64,000 nucleotides of DNA. Source: Rhodothermales bacterium. GTDB lineage: Bacteria; Bacteroidota; Rhodothermia; Rhodothermales; JANQRZ01. The position numbers and the translations under genes were made by a program. A model generated the notes under the pieces. It saw only the letters and a list, made by a program, of their open reading frames with translations. It was not told the DNA's origin and searched no databases. The stretch covers positions 427,764-491,763 of the forward strand of contig JANQRZ010000019.1 of the NCBI GenBank assembly GCA_028284265.1, written 5' to 3'. This document shows positions 25,427 to 35,258 of this stretch, piece after piece (positions within the stretch are counted from its first letter, which is position 1; each line of letters starts with the position of its first letter).

Positions 25427-25471
25427 TAGCAGGTAAGCCTGCATCACCGTTCAGCCTGATCCGCTGAACAA

Positions 25472-25506
25472 GCGCCGCCCCTGAAGCTAGCGTTCAGGGG
25501 CGGCGC
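25472..25506 (+). terminator. 14-bp hairpin terminator after the T9SS propeller gene
   Basis: GCGCCGCCCCTGAA (25472-25485) and TTCAGGGGCGGCGC (25493-25506) are perfectly complementary around a 7-base loop. Only a scattered T-tract (TCTGTCTGAT) follows, but the stem is long and sits 46 bases after the stop and 29 bases before aroB. Confidence 0.75.
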
Positions 25507-25535
25507 TCTGTCTGATATCATCGGTAGCTTCCGGT

Positions 25536-26627
25536 ATGACGGCCTCCTCTCCTATATCCGTCCCGCTCGGTGATGGGCGAGACTACGCGATCCACCTCCG
25601 CCCGCTCGCCGATGCACCAGCGCTACTGCGCGAGGCGGGCCTCGCCCCCCATCAATGCCTCGTCGTAACCGATGCTACGGTGGCGGCGCTCTACCTCGAT
25701 CCGCTACGCAACGCGCTCGAAGACAGTGGCTGGACGGTTCACACGCACATCGTGCCACCGGGCGAAGCGAGCAAATCCACCGATCGCCTCACGGCACTCT
25801 ACGACTGGGCGCTCGGCCTGGGCGTAGACCGGCAGACACCCGTGCTCGCCTTGGGCGGCGGAGTCGTCGGTGACCTCGCAGGATTCGCAGCGGCGACGCT
25901 GCTGCGTGGCCTGCCACTCGTCCAGCTTCCGACGACACTCATAGCCCAAGCCGACAGCGCCATCGGCGGAAAGACCGGCATCAACCATCCGGTGGGCAAG
26001 AACCTGATCGGTGCCATCTGGCAACCTCGCCTCGTCCTCATCGACCCTGCCACACTTCACACCCTCTCCGAGCGCGACTGGACGAGCGGACTCGCCGAGG
26101 TCGTCAAAGTTGCCCTGATCGCCGATGCCGAGTTTGCCGACTGGCTCGCGGCACGGTGGGACGCGGTGCTCGCCCGTGAGCCGTCGGTCGTTGCATCGCT
26201 CGTGCAGCGGTCGGCGACGATCAAAGCGAAGATCGTAGCCGAGGACGAGCGGGAGACGAGACGACGGGCCATCCTCAACTTCGGCCACACCTTCGGTCAC
26301 GCCATCGAACGAGTGGCAGGCTATGGAACGTTCACCCACGGCGAGGCCATCGCACTCGGAATGCGTGCGGCGCTGCACCTCTCACGCACACTCTCGCCGG
26401 ACGAGTCGTTCGACCGGGCTGAGGCGCTCGTCGCCCGGCTCCCCGTTCCGCCTGGCCTCGCTCAGATCTCCACGGACGCCCTGACAGCGGCGATGAGCAC
26501 AGACAAAAAGCGACACAGCGGGCAGCTTCGATTCATCGTGCTAGACCACATCGGGCAGGCGCGGGTGACGGCAGACGTGACGCCAGACGCCATCGAGGCG
26601 GCTTGGAAAGCGGCCAAGAATGCGTAA
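25536..26627 (+). CDS. aroB: 3-dehydroquinate synthase
   Basis: 363 residues, normal length. It converts DAHP to 3-dehydroquinate in the shikimate pathway using NAD and a divalent metal. NAD/metal-binding motifs are visible: LGGGVVGDLAGFAAATLLRG (about 105-124), PTTLIAQADSAIGGKTGIN (about 131-149), a metal-site Glu in SGLAEVVK, and ILNFGHTFGHAIE plus THGEAIALGM, which supply the metal-binding His residues. It is cytoplasmic. No other aro gene is nearby. The TamB-like gene begins 90 bases downstream on the same strand. Confidence 0.95.
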   Translation: MTASSPISVPLGDGRDYAIHLRPLADAPALLREAGLAPHQCLVVTDATVAALYLDPLRNALEDSGWTVHTHIVPPGEASKSTDRLTALYDWALGLGVDRQTPVLALGGGVVGDLAGFAAATLLRGLPLVQLPTTLIAQADSAIGGKTGINHPVGKNLIGAIWQPRLVLIDPATLHTLSERDWTSGLAEVVKVALIADAEFADWLAARWDAVLAREPSVVASLVQRSATIKAKIVAEDERETRRRAILNFGHTFGHAIERVAGYGTFTHGEAIALGMRAALHLSRTLSPDESFDRAEALVARLPVPPGLAQISTDALTAAMSTDKKRHSGQLRFIVLDHIGQARVTADVTPDAIEAAWKAAKNA

Positions 26628-26717
26628 GATTCTGGCAATACAGCGTAATCGGCCCGGCGACGGGCACTTCGTCTGTCCTCGTGCTGTTCCGGCAGAGTTG
26701 CTTCAGCCTTCGGATCT

Positions 26718-29700
26718 GTGCTCTTCCTGTTTTTCCGTCTTCTAGTCCGCCTAGCACAAGCGACGGCGATTCTCGCCGCCGTCCTCGTGCTGGTGTTCTT
26801 CGGGCTGACGCGGACTGAGGTCGGGCGCGACGGCCTGCGGGGGCAGATCGAGCGGACGTTCGGCCAACAGTTCGAGGGAAGCCTAGAGATTGGCAAGCTG
26901 ACGGGCAATCTCGTCTATGACCTCTACGCGACCGATGTGCGCCTCCGCGATGGGCAGGACCGCGTGGTAATCGCCACCGACTCGGTGGTGCTGAAACCGA
27001 CATGGTTCGGGCTGCTCCGGGGGCGGCTCGTATTGAAAGAGGCGACGCTCCACCGTCCCACCATCGACCTGGTCCGCAGCGACTCTGGGCGATGGAATCT
27101 CGTGGATGCGTTCGCCCCGCGCACTCCGCGCACGGAGCCGGGCCAGCCGCTCGACATTCGCACGCCCGACGTGGTCATCCTCGGCGGAACGCTCACCACA
27201 CAGCGCGAGGGCGAGGCTCCCGGCGTAGTCCAGCGCGGCACCCTCTTCGATTTCACCAACGCGACGGTCGCCGACCTCGACCTAAGCACCGAGTTCGAGT
27301 GGACGAAGCAGCAGCGGCGGCTCCGGGTCCACAGCCTCAAAGCCCGGCTGCCGCAGCAGCAGGTTGTCGTGCATCACCTCGAAGGTATCCTCAACCTCAC
27401 CGGCGGTGACGTTCGGCTCGACGGAGTGAGACTGGAGACCGAGAGCAGCCGGGTCGAGGGCCAGTTCGCCCTCATACCCGAAGAGGACGCACCGCCGCGC
27501 CTTGACCTGAACCTTGCGCCGAGCCGAATCGACGGAGCTGAACTCGCCCGACTCGTTCCGGCGCTCCCGCTCGCTGACGCCGTGGACCTCTCCGCCCGCG
27601 CCGAGGGACTGCTCGACGATCTCGCCGTGCAGAAACTAACAGTCGCTCGCGGCGAGTCGGTACTCCGGGCCGAGGGCACGCTGCGTGGCTTGCCTGACGC
27701 GGTCACCTTCGACGCGACCCTCGCCCCGTCCACCATCCGGCAGCGCGACCTCGAAGCCGTCTGGCCGACGCTCGCCCTGCCCGACCTCAGCGGCCTCGGC
27801 ACTACCACCTTGCGTCTCGACGCGAATGGCACGGTGCGCGATGGACGCTTCGATGTACGCTCTGCCTTCGTCGCTTCCACCGACGCAGGACGAGGCGATG
27901 GGACGCTACGCCTCTCGCAAATCACGGGCGGCCCACTCACCTACGCTCTCGACACGGAAGTCATCAACATCAATCCGGGTTCGCTTCTCGGCGAGGCATT
28001 CGACGGGGACATATCAGGACAGATCGCCCTCAATGGGCAGGGTACACGGGCCGAGACCCTCGCTGCTGACCTGCGCCTCGCGCTCGCTGCCTCGCGCTTT
28101 GCCGGACGCTCGGTCGACACACTCACCGCCAACCTGAACGCGGAGGGCCTGCGGTTCTCCGGCACCACCGACCTCGTCGCGGGCGGCGCGCTCCGCCTCG
28201 ACGGCACCGCTGACCTGTCGGGCGAGACGCCGACCTTCGACCTCGACCTCGCCACGCGCGACCTCGACCTACGCCGCCTGCTCGATGGGGCACCCGCTAC
28301 ACGCCTCACCGCCGACGCCGCTCTCACCGGACGCGGCACCACACCGGATGATTTCAGCGGCGATCTCGCGATGCAGTTTGCCCCGTCCACCTTCACGCTC
28401 GCAGGCGAGGCCCGCCCCATTGTCGCGCATGACGTTGCGCTCCGCGTCCGCCCCGTGGGATCGCCTGTTCGGTTCGACCTCGACAGCGACCTCGCGGCGG
28501 TGCGCGTGGCAGGCGATGTAAACGTCGGGGCCACCATCGCACTCGCCACACAGTGGGGCGAAGCCGTAGCGCGCACGGTGCAAACCGAGCAGTCCAAATA
28601 CCTACACCCACCCGCCGACAGCCTGCGCCAGACCGTGCCACCCACACCCGATCCGGTTGCCGCCCTGCCCCAAAACCTCGACCTAACTATCGAGGTGCGC
28701 CAGCCAGAAGCGTTGCAGGACCTCGTACCCGGCTTCCCCAGCTTCGCGCCCGGCACCGCGCTTGAGGTCCAGGCACAGCTCGCACCCGACTCGCTCGCTT
28801 TGACCGCGCGCGCCCGAGGCGACTCGCTCCGCGTCCCCGGCCTCTTCGGCGGCGACTTCACGGGCACCGTCGCGCTGCGGAGCGGCTACGGAACCTCCCT
28901 CCTCGGGCGTGCCGACCTCAGCCTCTCCCTGTATGCTGACTCGCTCCATCTCCCCATTGGCCCGCTTGCCAAGGCGACAGCAAGCGTCGGGGTGCGGGAG
29001 CGCGAAGGGACTGTGCAGGTGGACAGCAAGCAGTTCCGCGAGGGCGGACGGCTGTTCCTAGACGCGGGAATGAACCTCCGATCTGACGTCAATCGCATCA
29101 GCCTAAGGACGGTCGAGGTCGTCACCGATGGGCAACGCTGGACCAACACTGGCACGCAAACCATCGACCTCTACGCCGACGCCATCCGGCTCAACCGCAT
29201 CGCCTTCGAGCGCCTGCAAGACAACGGAACACCACCTCGCCTCACCCTCAACGGCACGCTATCCACGCTCGATTCGGACAGCCTCTACATCGACGCGACG
29301 GCCCTCGACCTCGCCGAAATCTCGTCGGTGCTCGGCCCGAAGCTCCGGTTCGGGGGACGACTCGATGCCGAGTTGGCCGTGGCGAGCGTGCTACGACGTC
29401 CTGCAGTGATCGGAAACACCACCGTCGAGGCGTTCTCCTTTGACGGTCGTCGAGCCGGGTTTGTCGATTTGGAGAGTCGGTATGCGCCGGGGACCGATGG
29501 CGTCGCGGTAGACCTCCGACTCCGGCCCGATGGCGACTCGCTCTCGCTCATCAACGACCTCGGCGCGACGGGCATCGTCCGCTTCCCCGGCACCGCCGAC
29601 GATGGCACCCGCGATCCCGGCGCGCTCGACCTCACACTTGACATCGATCGGCTCGACCTGTTCATCTTCGACTGGCTCTTCCCTGCCATCATCGACGACG

Positions 29701-31295
29701 CAGGCGGCTACGCGACGGGCACAGGCCGGATCACCGGCATCCCGCGCGTGCCCTACTTCGACGCCGACTTGCAGATACGCGAGGGCACATTCCGCGTCCC
29801 CGACTTCGGCCTTCAACTCACGGCGGAGGGCCGCTTGACGGTAGACCGCGAGGGCTTCCACATCCGTAACGCTCAGATTGCCGACAAGTCGGGCGGCCAA
29901 GGCCTCGTGCGCGGCGACATCCTCTTCAACGACTATCGCTTCTTCTCCTTTGACCTCGCTGCCGACCTCGCCGAGATGGAGATTATCGACGTGCCGGAGT
30001 CGCGGGACTTGCCGTTCTACGGCCACATCCGCGCCACCGGCTCGGCGACCCTCACCGGTCCCATCGACAACGTCTTTCTCCGCTCGACCGATGCACAGAC
30101 GACGCCCGACAGCGAGATGTTCATTCCCGTCACGGCCAGCGGCCCCGCTGCCGACGCGGGCTTCCTCGTCTTCGCCGACTCGCTGGGCAACGTGCCCGAG
30201 TTCGAGACGCGCCGTAGCCTGATCTCGCGCCGACCCGAGAACGAGCGGGCTTTCCTCGACGGCCTAGAGATGAACCTCGGCATCGTCGCCCCGTCCGGCT
30301 CAACGGTCCACCTCGTCTTCGACCCGGCGATTGGTGACGTGATTACGGCGGTCGGGAGCGCCAGCCTGCAGCTTGCCATCCGCGAAGGCGAGTTCCGAAC
30401 CTTCGGAACATTCGATGTGACGCGCGGCGACTACCTCTTCACCGCAGGCGACGTGTTCACTCGGCGGTTTGAACTCGAAGGCGGCGGTACCCTCCAGTGG
30501 GATGGCGACCCCATTGACGCCCGGCTGGACCTCCCAGCGACGTACCGCACCCGTGCCTCCCTCGCGGGCCTCGACCTGCCGAACGTGGATGCTCGCCAGC
30601 GTGTCCCGCTCATCATCACGCTCGACGTGACGGGCCGCGTCACGAGTCCACTCGTGGACCTCTCGATTGCCCTCGATGAAAGCAATCGCACCGTCGCCGG
30701 GGCCGAGGCGCTCCGCCGCCAACTCAACGAGAGCGACCGGCAGGCGGAGTACGCTACGAGTGTCCTCCTCACCAACTCGTTCCTCCTCGCCCCATCCGAG
30801 AACGCCGAGTCCATCGGCGAGGCTGCCGATGACCTCATCTTCACCTCACTCTCGCAACTCGTCTCGTCCCGGCTCAACCTCTTCCTCAACGACGCGCTGG
30901 GTGCAGAAAATGTGGATGTCACCTTCGGCGTCCAGCAGGGCGCGACGACCGACGACCTTGACGTGACCTACGGCGTGGCGCTCCGCCTGCTCGACGAGCG
31001 GCTCGTCATTCGGGGCGAGGGTATCTACCAGCGTCTCGCCGACCGGCCCGTGAGCGACGAGTTGCAAGGCGAAGTCGCTGTCGAGGTCCGACTCACACCT
31101 TCGGTGTCGCTCGAAGTCTTCTACCGGCGCGAAGGCGATGTGCTGCTCGGCAGTGGACTCAGCGCGACGCCCTACGGAGCCTACGGCGCGGGCCTCAACT
31201 ACGAGACCGACTTCGCCAGTTGGAACGCGCTCCTCCGCCGCCTCATCGGCGACGCGGCAGAGGAGCGCGAAGAGTCTGCCAGCCTAGGCCTCTAG
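26718..31295 (+). CDS. TamB/YtfN-like translocation and assembly protein (DUF490)
   Basis: 1525 residues from a GTG start. One N-terminal hydrophobic segment (about 5-30, ATILAAVLVLVFFGL) should anchor it in the inner membrane. The rest is a very long repetitive beta structure with AsmA-like N-terminal repeats and the TamB C-terminal domain at about 1130-1500. The latter includes LDVTGRVTSPLVDLSIALD and the conserved LFLNDALGAENVDV-type ending. TamB-like proteins bridge the periplasm and help outer-membrane protein assembly or lipid transfer. A TamA partner is not encoded here. It converges with the T9SS gene at 31303, leaving 7 bases. Confidence 0.87.
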   Translation: MLFLFFRLLVRLAQATAILAAVLVLVFFGLTRTEVGRDGLRGQIERTFGQQFEGSLEIGKLTGNLVYDLYATDVRLRDGQDRVVIATDSVVLKPTWFGLLRGRLVLKEATLHRPTIDLVRSDSGRWNLVDAFAPRTPRTEPGQPLDIRTPDVVILGGTLTTQREGEAPGVVQRGTLFDFTNATVADLDLSTEFEWTKQQRRLRVHSLKARLPQQQVVVHHLEGILNLTGGDVRLDGVRLETESSRVEGQFALIPEEDAPPRLDLNLAPSRIDGAELARLVPALPLADAVDLSARAEGLLDDLAVQKLTVARGESVLRAEGTLRGLPDAVTFDATLAPSTIRQRDLEAVWPTLALPDLSGLGTTTLRLDANGTVRDGRFDVRSAFVASTDAGRGDGTLRLSQITGGPLTYALDTEVININPGSLLGEAFDGDISGQIALNGQGTRAETLAADLRLALAASRFAGRSVDTLTANLNAEGLRFSGTTDLVAGGALRLDGTADLSGETPTFDLDLATRDLDLRRLLDGAPATRLTADAALTGRGTTPDDFSGDLAMQFAPSTFTLAGEARPIVAHDVALRVRPVGSPVRFDLDSDLAAVRVAGDVNVGATIALATQWGEAVARTVQTEQSKYLHPPADSLRQTVPPTPDPVAALPQNLDLTIEVRQPEALQDLVPGFPSFAPGTALEVQAQLAPDSLALTARARGDSLRVPGLFGGDFTGTVALRSGYGTSLLGRADLSLSLYADSLHLPIGPLAKATASVGVREREGTVQVDSKQFREGGRLFLDAGMNLRSDVNRISLRTVEVVTDGQRWTNTGTQTIDLYADAIRLNRIAFERLQDNGTPPRLTLNGTLSTLDSDSLYIDATALDLAEISSVLGPKLRFGGRLDAELAVASVLRRPAVIGNTTVEAFSFDGRRAGFVDLESRYAPGTDGVAVDLRLRPDGDSLSLINDLGATGIVRFPGTADDGTRDPGALDLTLDIDRLDLFIFDWLFPAIIDDAGGYATGTGRITGIPRVPYFDADLQIREGTFRVPDFGLQLTAEGRLTVDREGFHIRNAQIADKSGGQGLVRGDILFNDYRFFSFDLAADLAEMEIIDVPESRDLPFYGHIRATGSATLTGPIDNVFLRSTDAQTTPDSEMFIPVTASGPAADAGFLVFADSLGNVPEFETRRSLISRRPENERAFLDGLEMNLGIVAPSGSTVHLVFDPAIGDVITAVGSASLQLAIREGEFRTFGTFDVTRGDYLFTAGDVFTRRFELEGGGTLQWDGDPIDARLDLPATYRTRASLAGLDLPNVDARQRVPLIITLDVTGRVTSPLVDLSIALDESNRTVAGAEALRRQLNESDRQAEYATSVLLTNSFLLAPSENAESIGEAADDLIFTSLSQLVSSRLNLFLNDALGAENVDVTFGVQQGATTDDLDVTYGVALRLLDERLVIRGEGIYQRLADRPVSDELQGEVAVEVRLTPSVSLEVFYRREGDVLLGSGLSATPYGAYGAGLNYETDFASWNALLRRLIGDAAEEREESASLGL

Positions 31296-31302
31296 CTCAC
31301 CT

Positions 31303-31836
31303 TCATCGGACGAGCTGCATCCGCCGCGTGGCGGTGTGTGTGCCGGCCTTGAGTCGGTAGACATAAACGCCGCTCGGGAGCCCCTGTGCTTCGAACGTGA
31401 CGGTGTGACGCCCCGCTGCCTGCTCACCGTCCGCGAGCGAGCGCACACGCCGACCGAGCACATCGAACACCTCCACCTGTACCTCCGAGGCTTCGGGCAG
31501 CGTGTAGGCGATGATCGCCGAGGACGCGAACGGGTTGGGGTAGCTCGCTTCGAGTTCAAAGGCGAGAGGAGCCGCACCGGGGTCGGTGCTGACGTTGCCA
31601 CCTTCGGCGACGACGACGAAGCTCAACTCGACTTCAAACGTGCCCTGCGCCACCCGCCCCACCGCCGGTTGCCCGACCGTCAGGTCAGCGACGAGGGTCC
31701 CCGCTTCGCTCGTTCCAGCGCCGCTGCTCACGAGCGCGGCCTCCAACGCCAGCGGTTGCGCCTGCACACCGCCCCCGACGACCAACCCCAGCACCGCGAG
31801 ACACAATGTTTGTACTATTCGATTGATCCGGTTCAT
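31303..31836 (-). CDS. small secreted protein with T9SS sorting domain
   Basis: 177 residues from the ATG at 31836 (MNRINRIVQ). A signal peptide ends at VQAQ (about residue 26). The short mature body (VADLTVGQPAVGR, GTFEVELSF) is beta-rich and not recognised. The last roughly 80 residues form the T9SS domain: ASYPNPFASSAIIAYTLPEA, VFDVLGRRVRSL, SGVYVYRLKAG and RRMQLVR. It starts 8 bases after the stop of the gene at 31845, so the two are probably cotranscribed. The small size suggests an adhesin-like or structural surface subunit; no function can be named. Confidence 0.82.
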   Translation of the reverse strand: MNRINRIVQTLCLAVLGLVVGGGVQAQPLALEAALVSSGAGTSEAGTLVADLTVGQPAVGRVAQGTFEVELSFVVVAEGGNVSTDPGAAPLAFELEASYPNPFASSAIIAYTLPEASEVQVEVFDVLGRRVRSLADGEQAAGRHTVTFEAQGLPSGVYVYRLKAGTHTATRRMQLVR

Positions 31837-31844
31837 GGCGCTCC

Positions 31845-33008
31845 TCATTGGGCGTTCACGAGGACACGAATGACGCCTGTGCCGTCCCCATCGAACGGCT
31901 CCAGCGCTTTGCCCACGACCGCCCCTGGCAGCCGATCACGGTCGGTGCCGCGCATGGCGTGCCCCGGCAGACTCGACGTTACGAGGAGATCGCCGCGCGC
32001 AATCGGGCCGTTCTCCGCCGTCACCTTCGTCGGGATGACACCGACAACGCCGAGATGGACGAGATCGCTCACGTCCTCGTCGATACCACGCTCGGTGAGG
32101 ATGACGCCGGGCTTCGTCGCGTAGACTCCGGCCACGAGGGTTGAGTACGGCTCCGTGCTCTGCTCCATCGTGCGGTTGGAAGCCGTGGAGATGACGAGCA
32201 CGTCGCCGGGTTCATAGGCCGTGCGGTCACCCTCGACAGCGAACAGCTCGGCGATGTCCGCGCCGCTCGCCTGCGTGCCGCCGTTGAAGAATCCCCGTCC
32301 CGTTTTGTCGATGCGGGCGACGTTCGAGCCACCACTCTGGAAGATGGCGACATTGCCGGTCGAGCCTCCGTGGTTGGCAAGCAGCGCGACCCCATTGGTC
32401 CCGGCGGAGAATGCCTCCACCGCGGGCGTCGTGTTGCCAAACCCTTCGTTGCGGAACAGCGCGGCGCGACCGATGCCGAAGCTGCGCGCAAAGATCGCCG
32501 ACCCGGTGCCGTTGGTCGAGGCGAGGATGGCCGAGTTGAAGTTGTTGATGTTATCGACGCGGAACTCGCTCGCGCTCCGGGTGCCGGTGCTCGTGATGCT
32601 AAACGCCACGTCGTCGTTGGCCTCCACTTCGGCCTCGAACGGCAGTGCGAGGGAGCGGCTGTAGGGCACCGCCGAGAGCGGCACCCGCGGCGACAGCTCC
32701 GCAGACTCTACCTCGGGGAATGTGACACCGAGCCAGTAGGGCCGGTCGAACGAAACATCCTCGCCGTCCATCAGGACAGCAAAGCGTCCGTCCCGGACCT
32801 CAGCGGAGGCGGTTTGCTGGTTCACAGCGGTGCCTCCAGATTCCTGCTCGTAGAGTCGCAGTTCAACGGAGTAGGTGCCGTCGGCGAGTGGCACGCCGTT
32901 ATCGGAGGCGAGGCCTTGCACGCTAATGGATGAGGGGGCCTGTGCCCAAGCAGAAGCGCCTGCGGCAAGACAGAGCGCGAGAAAGAAGAAGAGCAGTAGT
33001 CGGTTCAT
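31845..33008 (-). CDS. secreted tail-fibre-like surface protein
   Basis: 387 residues from the ATG at 33008 (MNRLLLFFFLAL), giving a signal peptide that ends at AWAQ. The N-terminal part (about 22-120; LADGTYSVELRLYEQESGG, DVSFDRPYWLGVTF) resembles a carbohydrate-binding-like beta domain. The middle has glycine/alanine-rich repeats (NGTGSAIFARS, GFGNTTPAVEAFSAGTNG) reminiscent of tail-fibre or collagen-like stalks. The C-terminal region (ASGADIAELFAVEGDR, YEPGDVLVIS) looks like a peptidase-G2/intramolecular-chaperone-type domain. There is no T9SS domain. It probably forms an operon with the small T9SS gene downstream. The function is unknown. Confidence 0.72.
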   Translation of the reverse strand: MNRLLLFFFLALCLAAGASAWAQAPSSISVQGLASDNGVPLADGTYSVELRLYEQESGGTAVNQQTASAEVRDGRFAVLMDGEDVSFDRPYWLGVTFPEVESAELSPRVPLSAVPYSRSLALPFEAEVEANDDVAFSITSTGTRSASEFRVDNINNFNSAILASTNGTGSAIFARSFGIGRAALFRNEGFGNTTPAVEAFSAGTNGVALLANHGGSTGNVAIFQSGGSNVARIDKTGRGFFNGGTQASGADIAELFAVEGDRTAYEPGDVLVISTASNRTMEQSTEPYSTLVAGVYATKPGVILTERGIDEDVSDLVHLGVVGVIPTKVTAENGPIARGDLLVTSSLPGHAMRGTDRDRLPGAVVGKALEPFDGDGTGVIRVLVNAQ

Positions 33009-33089
33009 GGGGTTGCTTGCGTTGAGTGAGTGATACCGTCCGTCACCCACCCCAATCGCAGAACCAACCCAGCGCGTATCACCGGGCGC

Positions 33090-33129
33090 AAAAAATTGCG
33101 GGGGCCGCCCGTCGCCGGACCGCCCCCGC
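33090..33129 (-). terminator. rho-independent terminator after the CSLREA surface gene
   Basis: Reading the minus strand, GCGGGGGC pairs with GCCCCCGC (33122-33129 with 33098-33105) and is followed by AATTTTTT. The hairpin starts 24 bases after the stop codon at 33154. Confidence 0.85.
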
Positions 33130-33153
33130 TCCTGTTCTCAATCCAAAGCCTCC

Positions 33154-35076
33154 CTAGCGCACCAGCGTCACGCGCTGCGTCGCCACCGACGAACCAGCCT
33201 CAGCCCGCACGAGGTAGACCCCGCTCGGCACATCGGCCCCGTCGAAGCGGACGGTGTGTGTTCCCGCCTCGACCTCGCCCGAGAGCAGCACCGCCACCCG
33301 GCGGCCCAGCACATCGTAGACTGCGACGCGAACCTCGGAGGCTGTCGGCACCGCGAGGCTGATCTCGGTCGCCGAGCGGAATGGGTTCGGGTACGCCGCC
33401 GACAGGGCGAACGCACTCGGTACCGACGAGGCACCGGCCAGCCCACCCGAGCGCCACTCGTCGCCTGCCTCCACCGGCTCGCCCGTCGCCACATCAATCA
33501 CGGTCCACGCTTCATCGCCGCTCGCGCCCTCATTCCGCCCTGCGGCCTTCGAACCGCCGAAGCTGTCGCGGTCGAGGATGGCGCGCGAGGTGAAGGCCCC
33601 AGCGTAGCCGACATAGCCGAGGTAGGCATAGTCCCCCGCCGGAGCTACCCGCGGCACCCGTTGCTCAAGCTGTCGCATCAGTGTCTCACCCGGCGCGAGG
33701 GTGACCCTCACCGGCCCGAGGAGCGGCGACTCCACGCGCAGGCTGTTGTCCGGCAGCGTCGCCAGCGTCCACGCCTCGACGGTCTGTGTCTGGTCCGTGG
33801 GATTAGTGAACGTGGCGTTGAAGAGGAAGGAGCCACCTACCGCCGGGATGGCGATGGGAGGAGCGACAGGCGTGATCGTGACGGTGACAGGAGGCGCGAG
33901 GTCCGTGGCGACCAGTTCCACCGAGCCTGCGTCGCACGCCACCTCTCCGTCGTTGTCACCATCGAATGGGTTCCATCCGCGCTGATCCGCAGTAGAGCAG
34001 TCGGGGAAGACGTCCACAGCAGGGTTGAGCGCGGGGTCATCATCAGGCGCGAGCAAGAGGTGCGTGAACGTCGGGCCGCCATTGTCGGCGAGCAGCGGGT
34101 CGAGCACGGTCGTGAAGACCTCTGCCGGGTCGGTGGAGGCACCGCCTCCGTCGAGGTTGACGCACCCCGTCCCCTCACCGGAGATATTGCCCTCCACAAC
34201 GCCGGAGACCATCATCAAGCTGCCGCAGTCGGCCCTCGGGCTGCGTGGGTTGCCGCGAACCGTATTGCCCGCGATGATATTCCCCGAGATACGGAACCCG
34301 TCGCCGCCCGCACTCCGGCCCTCACCGCTGACGTTGAGCACCCCGATGCCTCCAACGCCCAATTCGTTGGTTCTGCCGACACTGCCGCTGTTTCGCGTGA
34401 TCGTGCTCCCGCTGAGGAAACCGACCGTGCCGTTGATGCTGACGCCACCGATACCGCCAGACCGGTTCTCACTCACGGTGGTGGTAGAAATAAACAGCCC
34501 GTCGCCGCCACAAGAGATGCCCCCGCCATCAATGAGGGCCATATTGTTACTGATCGTGCTTCTGGTGGCGACCAATTCCCTCGCACACACGCCCCCGCCC
34601 ACACCGTTCGCCTCGTTGCGTACCACCGTGCTGCGCGTGAGCACCACGCGACCCGTTTGCGAAAGGATGCCCCCACCGGACCCGCCCGTGCGCCCGTTGG
34701 TGATCGTCAGCTCGATGAGCCGCACCGTCGGGGCCTCCATGCGAAAAACTCGGTCCTGCTGCCGCGCGTCAACGGTGATGTCCAACCCGGTGCCGTCAAT
34801 CACGAGGTCTTCGGTGATGACGAGCGCCCCGTGCCCCGGCGCGAAGGAGATCGACTCTCCCGCCAAGGATGCAGCAAACGCCACTTGGTCTTCCGCCTCA
34901 TCGGCGTTGGCTGCCGCGATGGCTTCGCGGAGCGAGCAGTCCGCGTCGCACACCCCGTCATCGGTGTCCGCCACCTTGGTGACGGTATAGGTCGTCTGTG
35001 CCGAGGCCGGTACCGCCACGAGGAGGCACCCTGCGAAGGCGAGGGTAGCGAAGCGAAGCATAGCGAACGTGTCCAT
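33154..35076 (-). CDS. CSLREA-domain beta-helix protein with T9SS sorting domain
   Basis: 640 residues from the ATG at 35076; a start five codons later (MLRFATLAF) is equally possible. A signal peptide ends at PASAQ. The CSLREA domain follows directly: TYTVTKVADTDDGVCD, then DCSLREAIAAAN. The body is a right-handed beta-helix with repeats such as STISNNMALIDGGGISCGG and STITRNSGSVG (about 100-330). A beta-sandwich linker comes next, then a T9SS domain with AYPNPFRSATEISLAVP, VYDVLGRRVAVL and SGVYLVRAEAG. It should be an exported surface protein. It carries its own terminator. The ligand or substrate is unknown. Confidence 0.86.
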   Translation of the reverse strand: MDTFAMLRFATLAFAGCLLVAVPASAQTTYTVTKVADTDDGVCDADCSLREAIAAANADEAEDQVAFAASLAGESISFAPGHGALVITEDLVIDGTGLDITVDARQQDRVFRMEAPTVRLIELTITNGRTGGSGGGILSQTGRVVLTRSTVVRNEANGVGGGVCARELVATRSTISNNMALIDGGGISCGGDGLFISTTTVSENRSGGIGGVSINGTVGFLSGSTITRNSGSVGRTNELGVGGIGVLNVSGEGRSAGGDGFRISGNIIAGNTVRGNPRSPRADCGSLMMVSGVVEGNISGEGTGCVNLDGGGASTDPAEVFTTVLDPLLADNGGPTFTHLLLAPDDDPALNPAVDVFPDCSTADQRGWNPFDGDNDGEVACDAGSVELVATDLAPPVTVTITPVAPPIAIPAVGGSFLFNATFTNPTDQTQTVEAWTLATLPDNSLRVESPLLGPVRVTLAPGETLMRQLEQRVPRVAPAGDYAYLGYVGYAGAFTSRAILDRDSFGGSKAAGRNEGASGDEAWTVIDVATGEPVEAGDEWRSGGLAGASSVPSAFALSAAYPNPFRSATEISLAVPTASEVRVAVYDVLGRRVAVLLSGEVEAGTHTVRFDGADVPSGVYLVRAEAGSSVATQRVTLVR

Positions 35077-35198
35077 GAAAGAAGCGGTTGGGTGAGCCAC
35101 ACATCTGTCTGTTTCTCAACGTACTGATCCGATCTATCAATCTGCAAGGACCCTCCGCTTCTTGCGCCTAAGGCGCAGTTCGGTTGCGCCATACCAAA

Positions 35199-35241
35199 GC
35201 ACGGCGGGAGCCGCCTGCTACCAGACGCCTCCCGCTGCTTC
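35199..35241 (-). terminator. possible terminator after the choice-of-anchor I gene
   Basis: GCGGGAG (35204-35210) and CTCCCGC (35229-35235) pair, with partly matching AGC/GCT flanks. On the minus strand the structure is followed by TGCTTTGG. The loop is 18 bases, so it is only moderately convincing. It lies about 20 bases after the stop at 35259. Confidence 0.4.
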
Positions 35242-35258
35242 TGCTCGTTGAGGTTCGT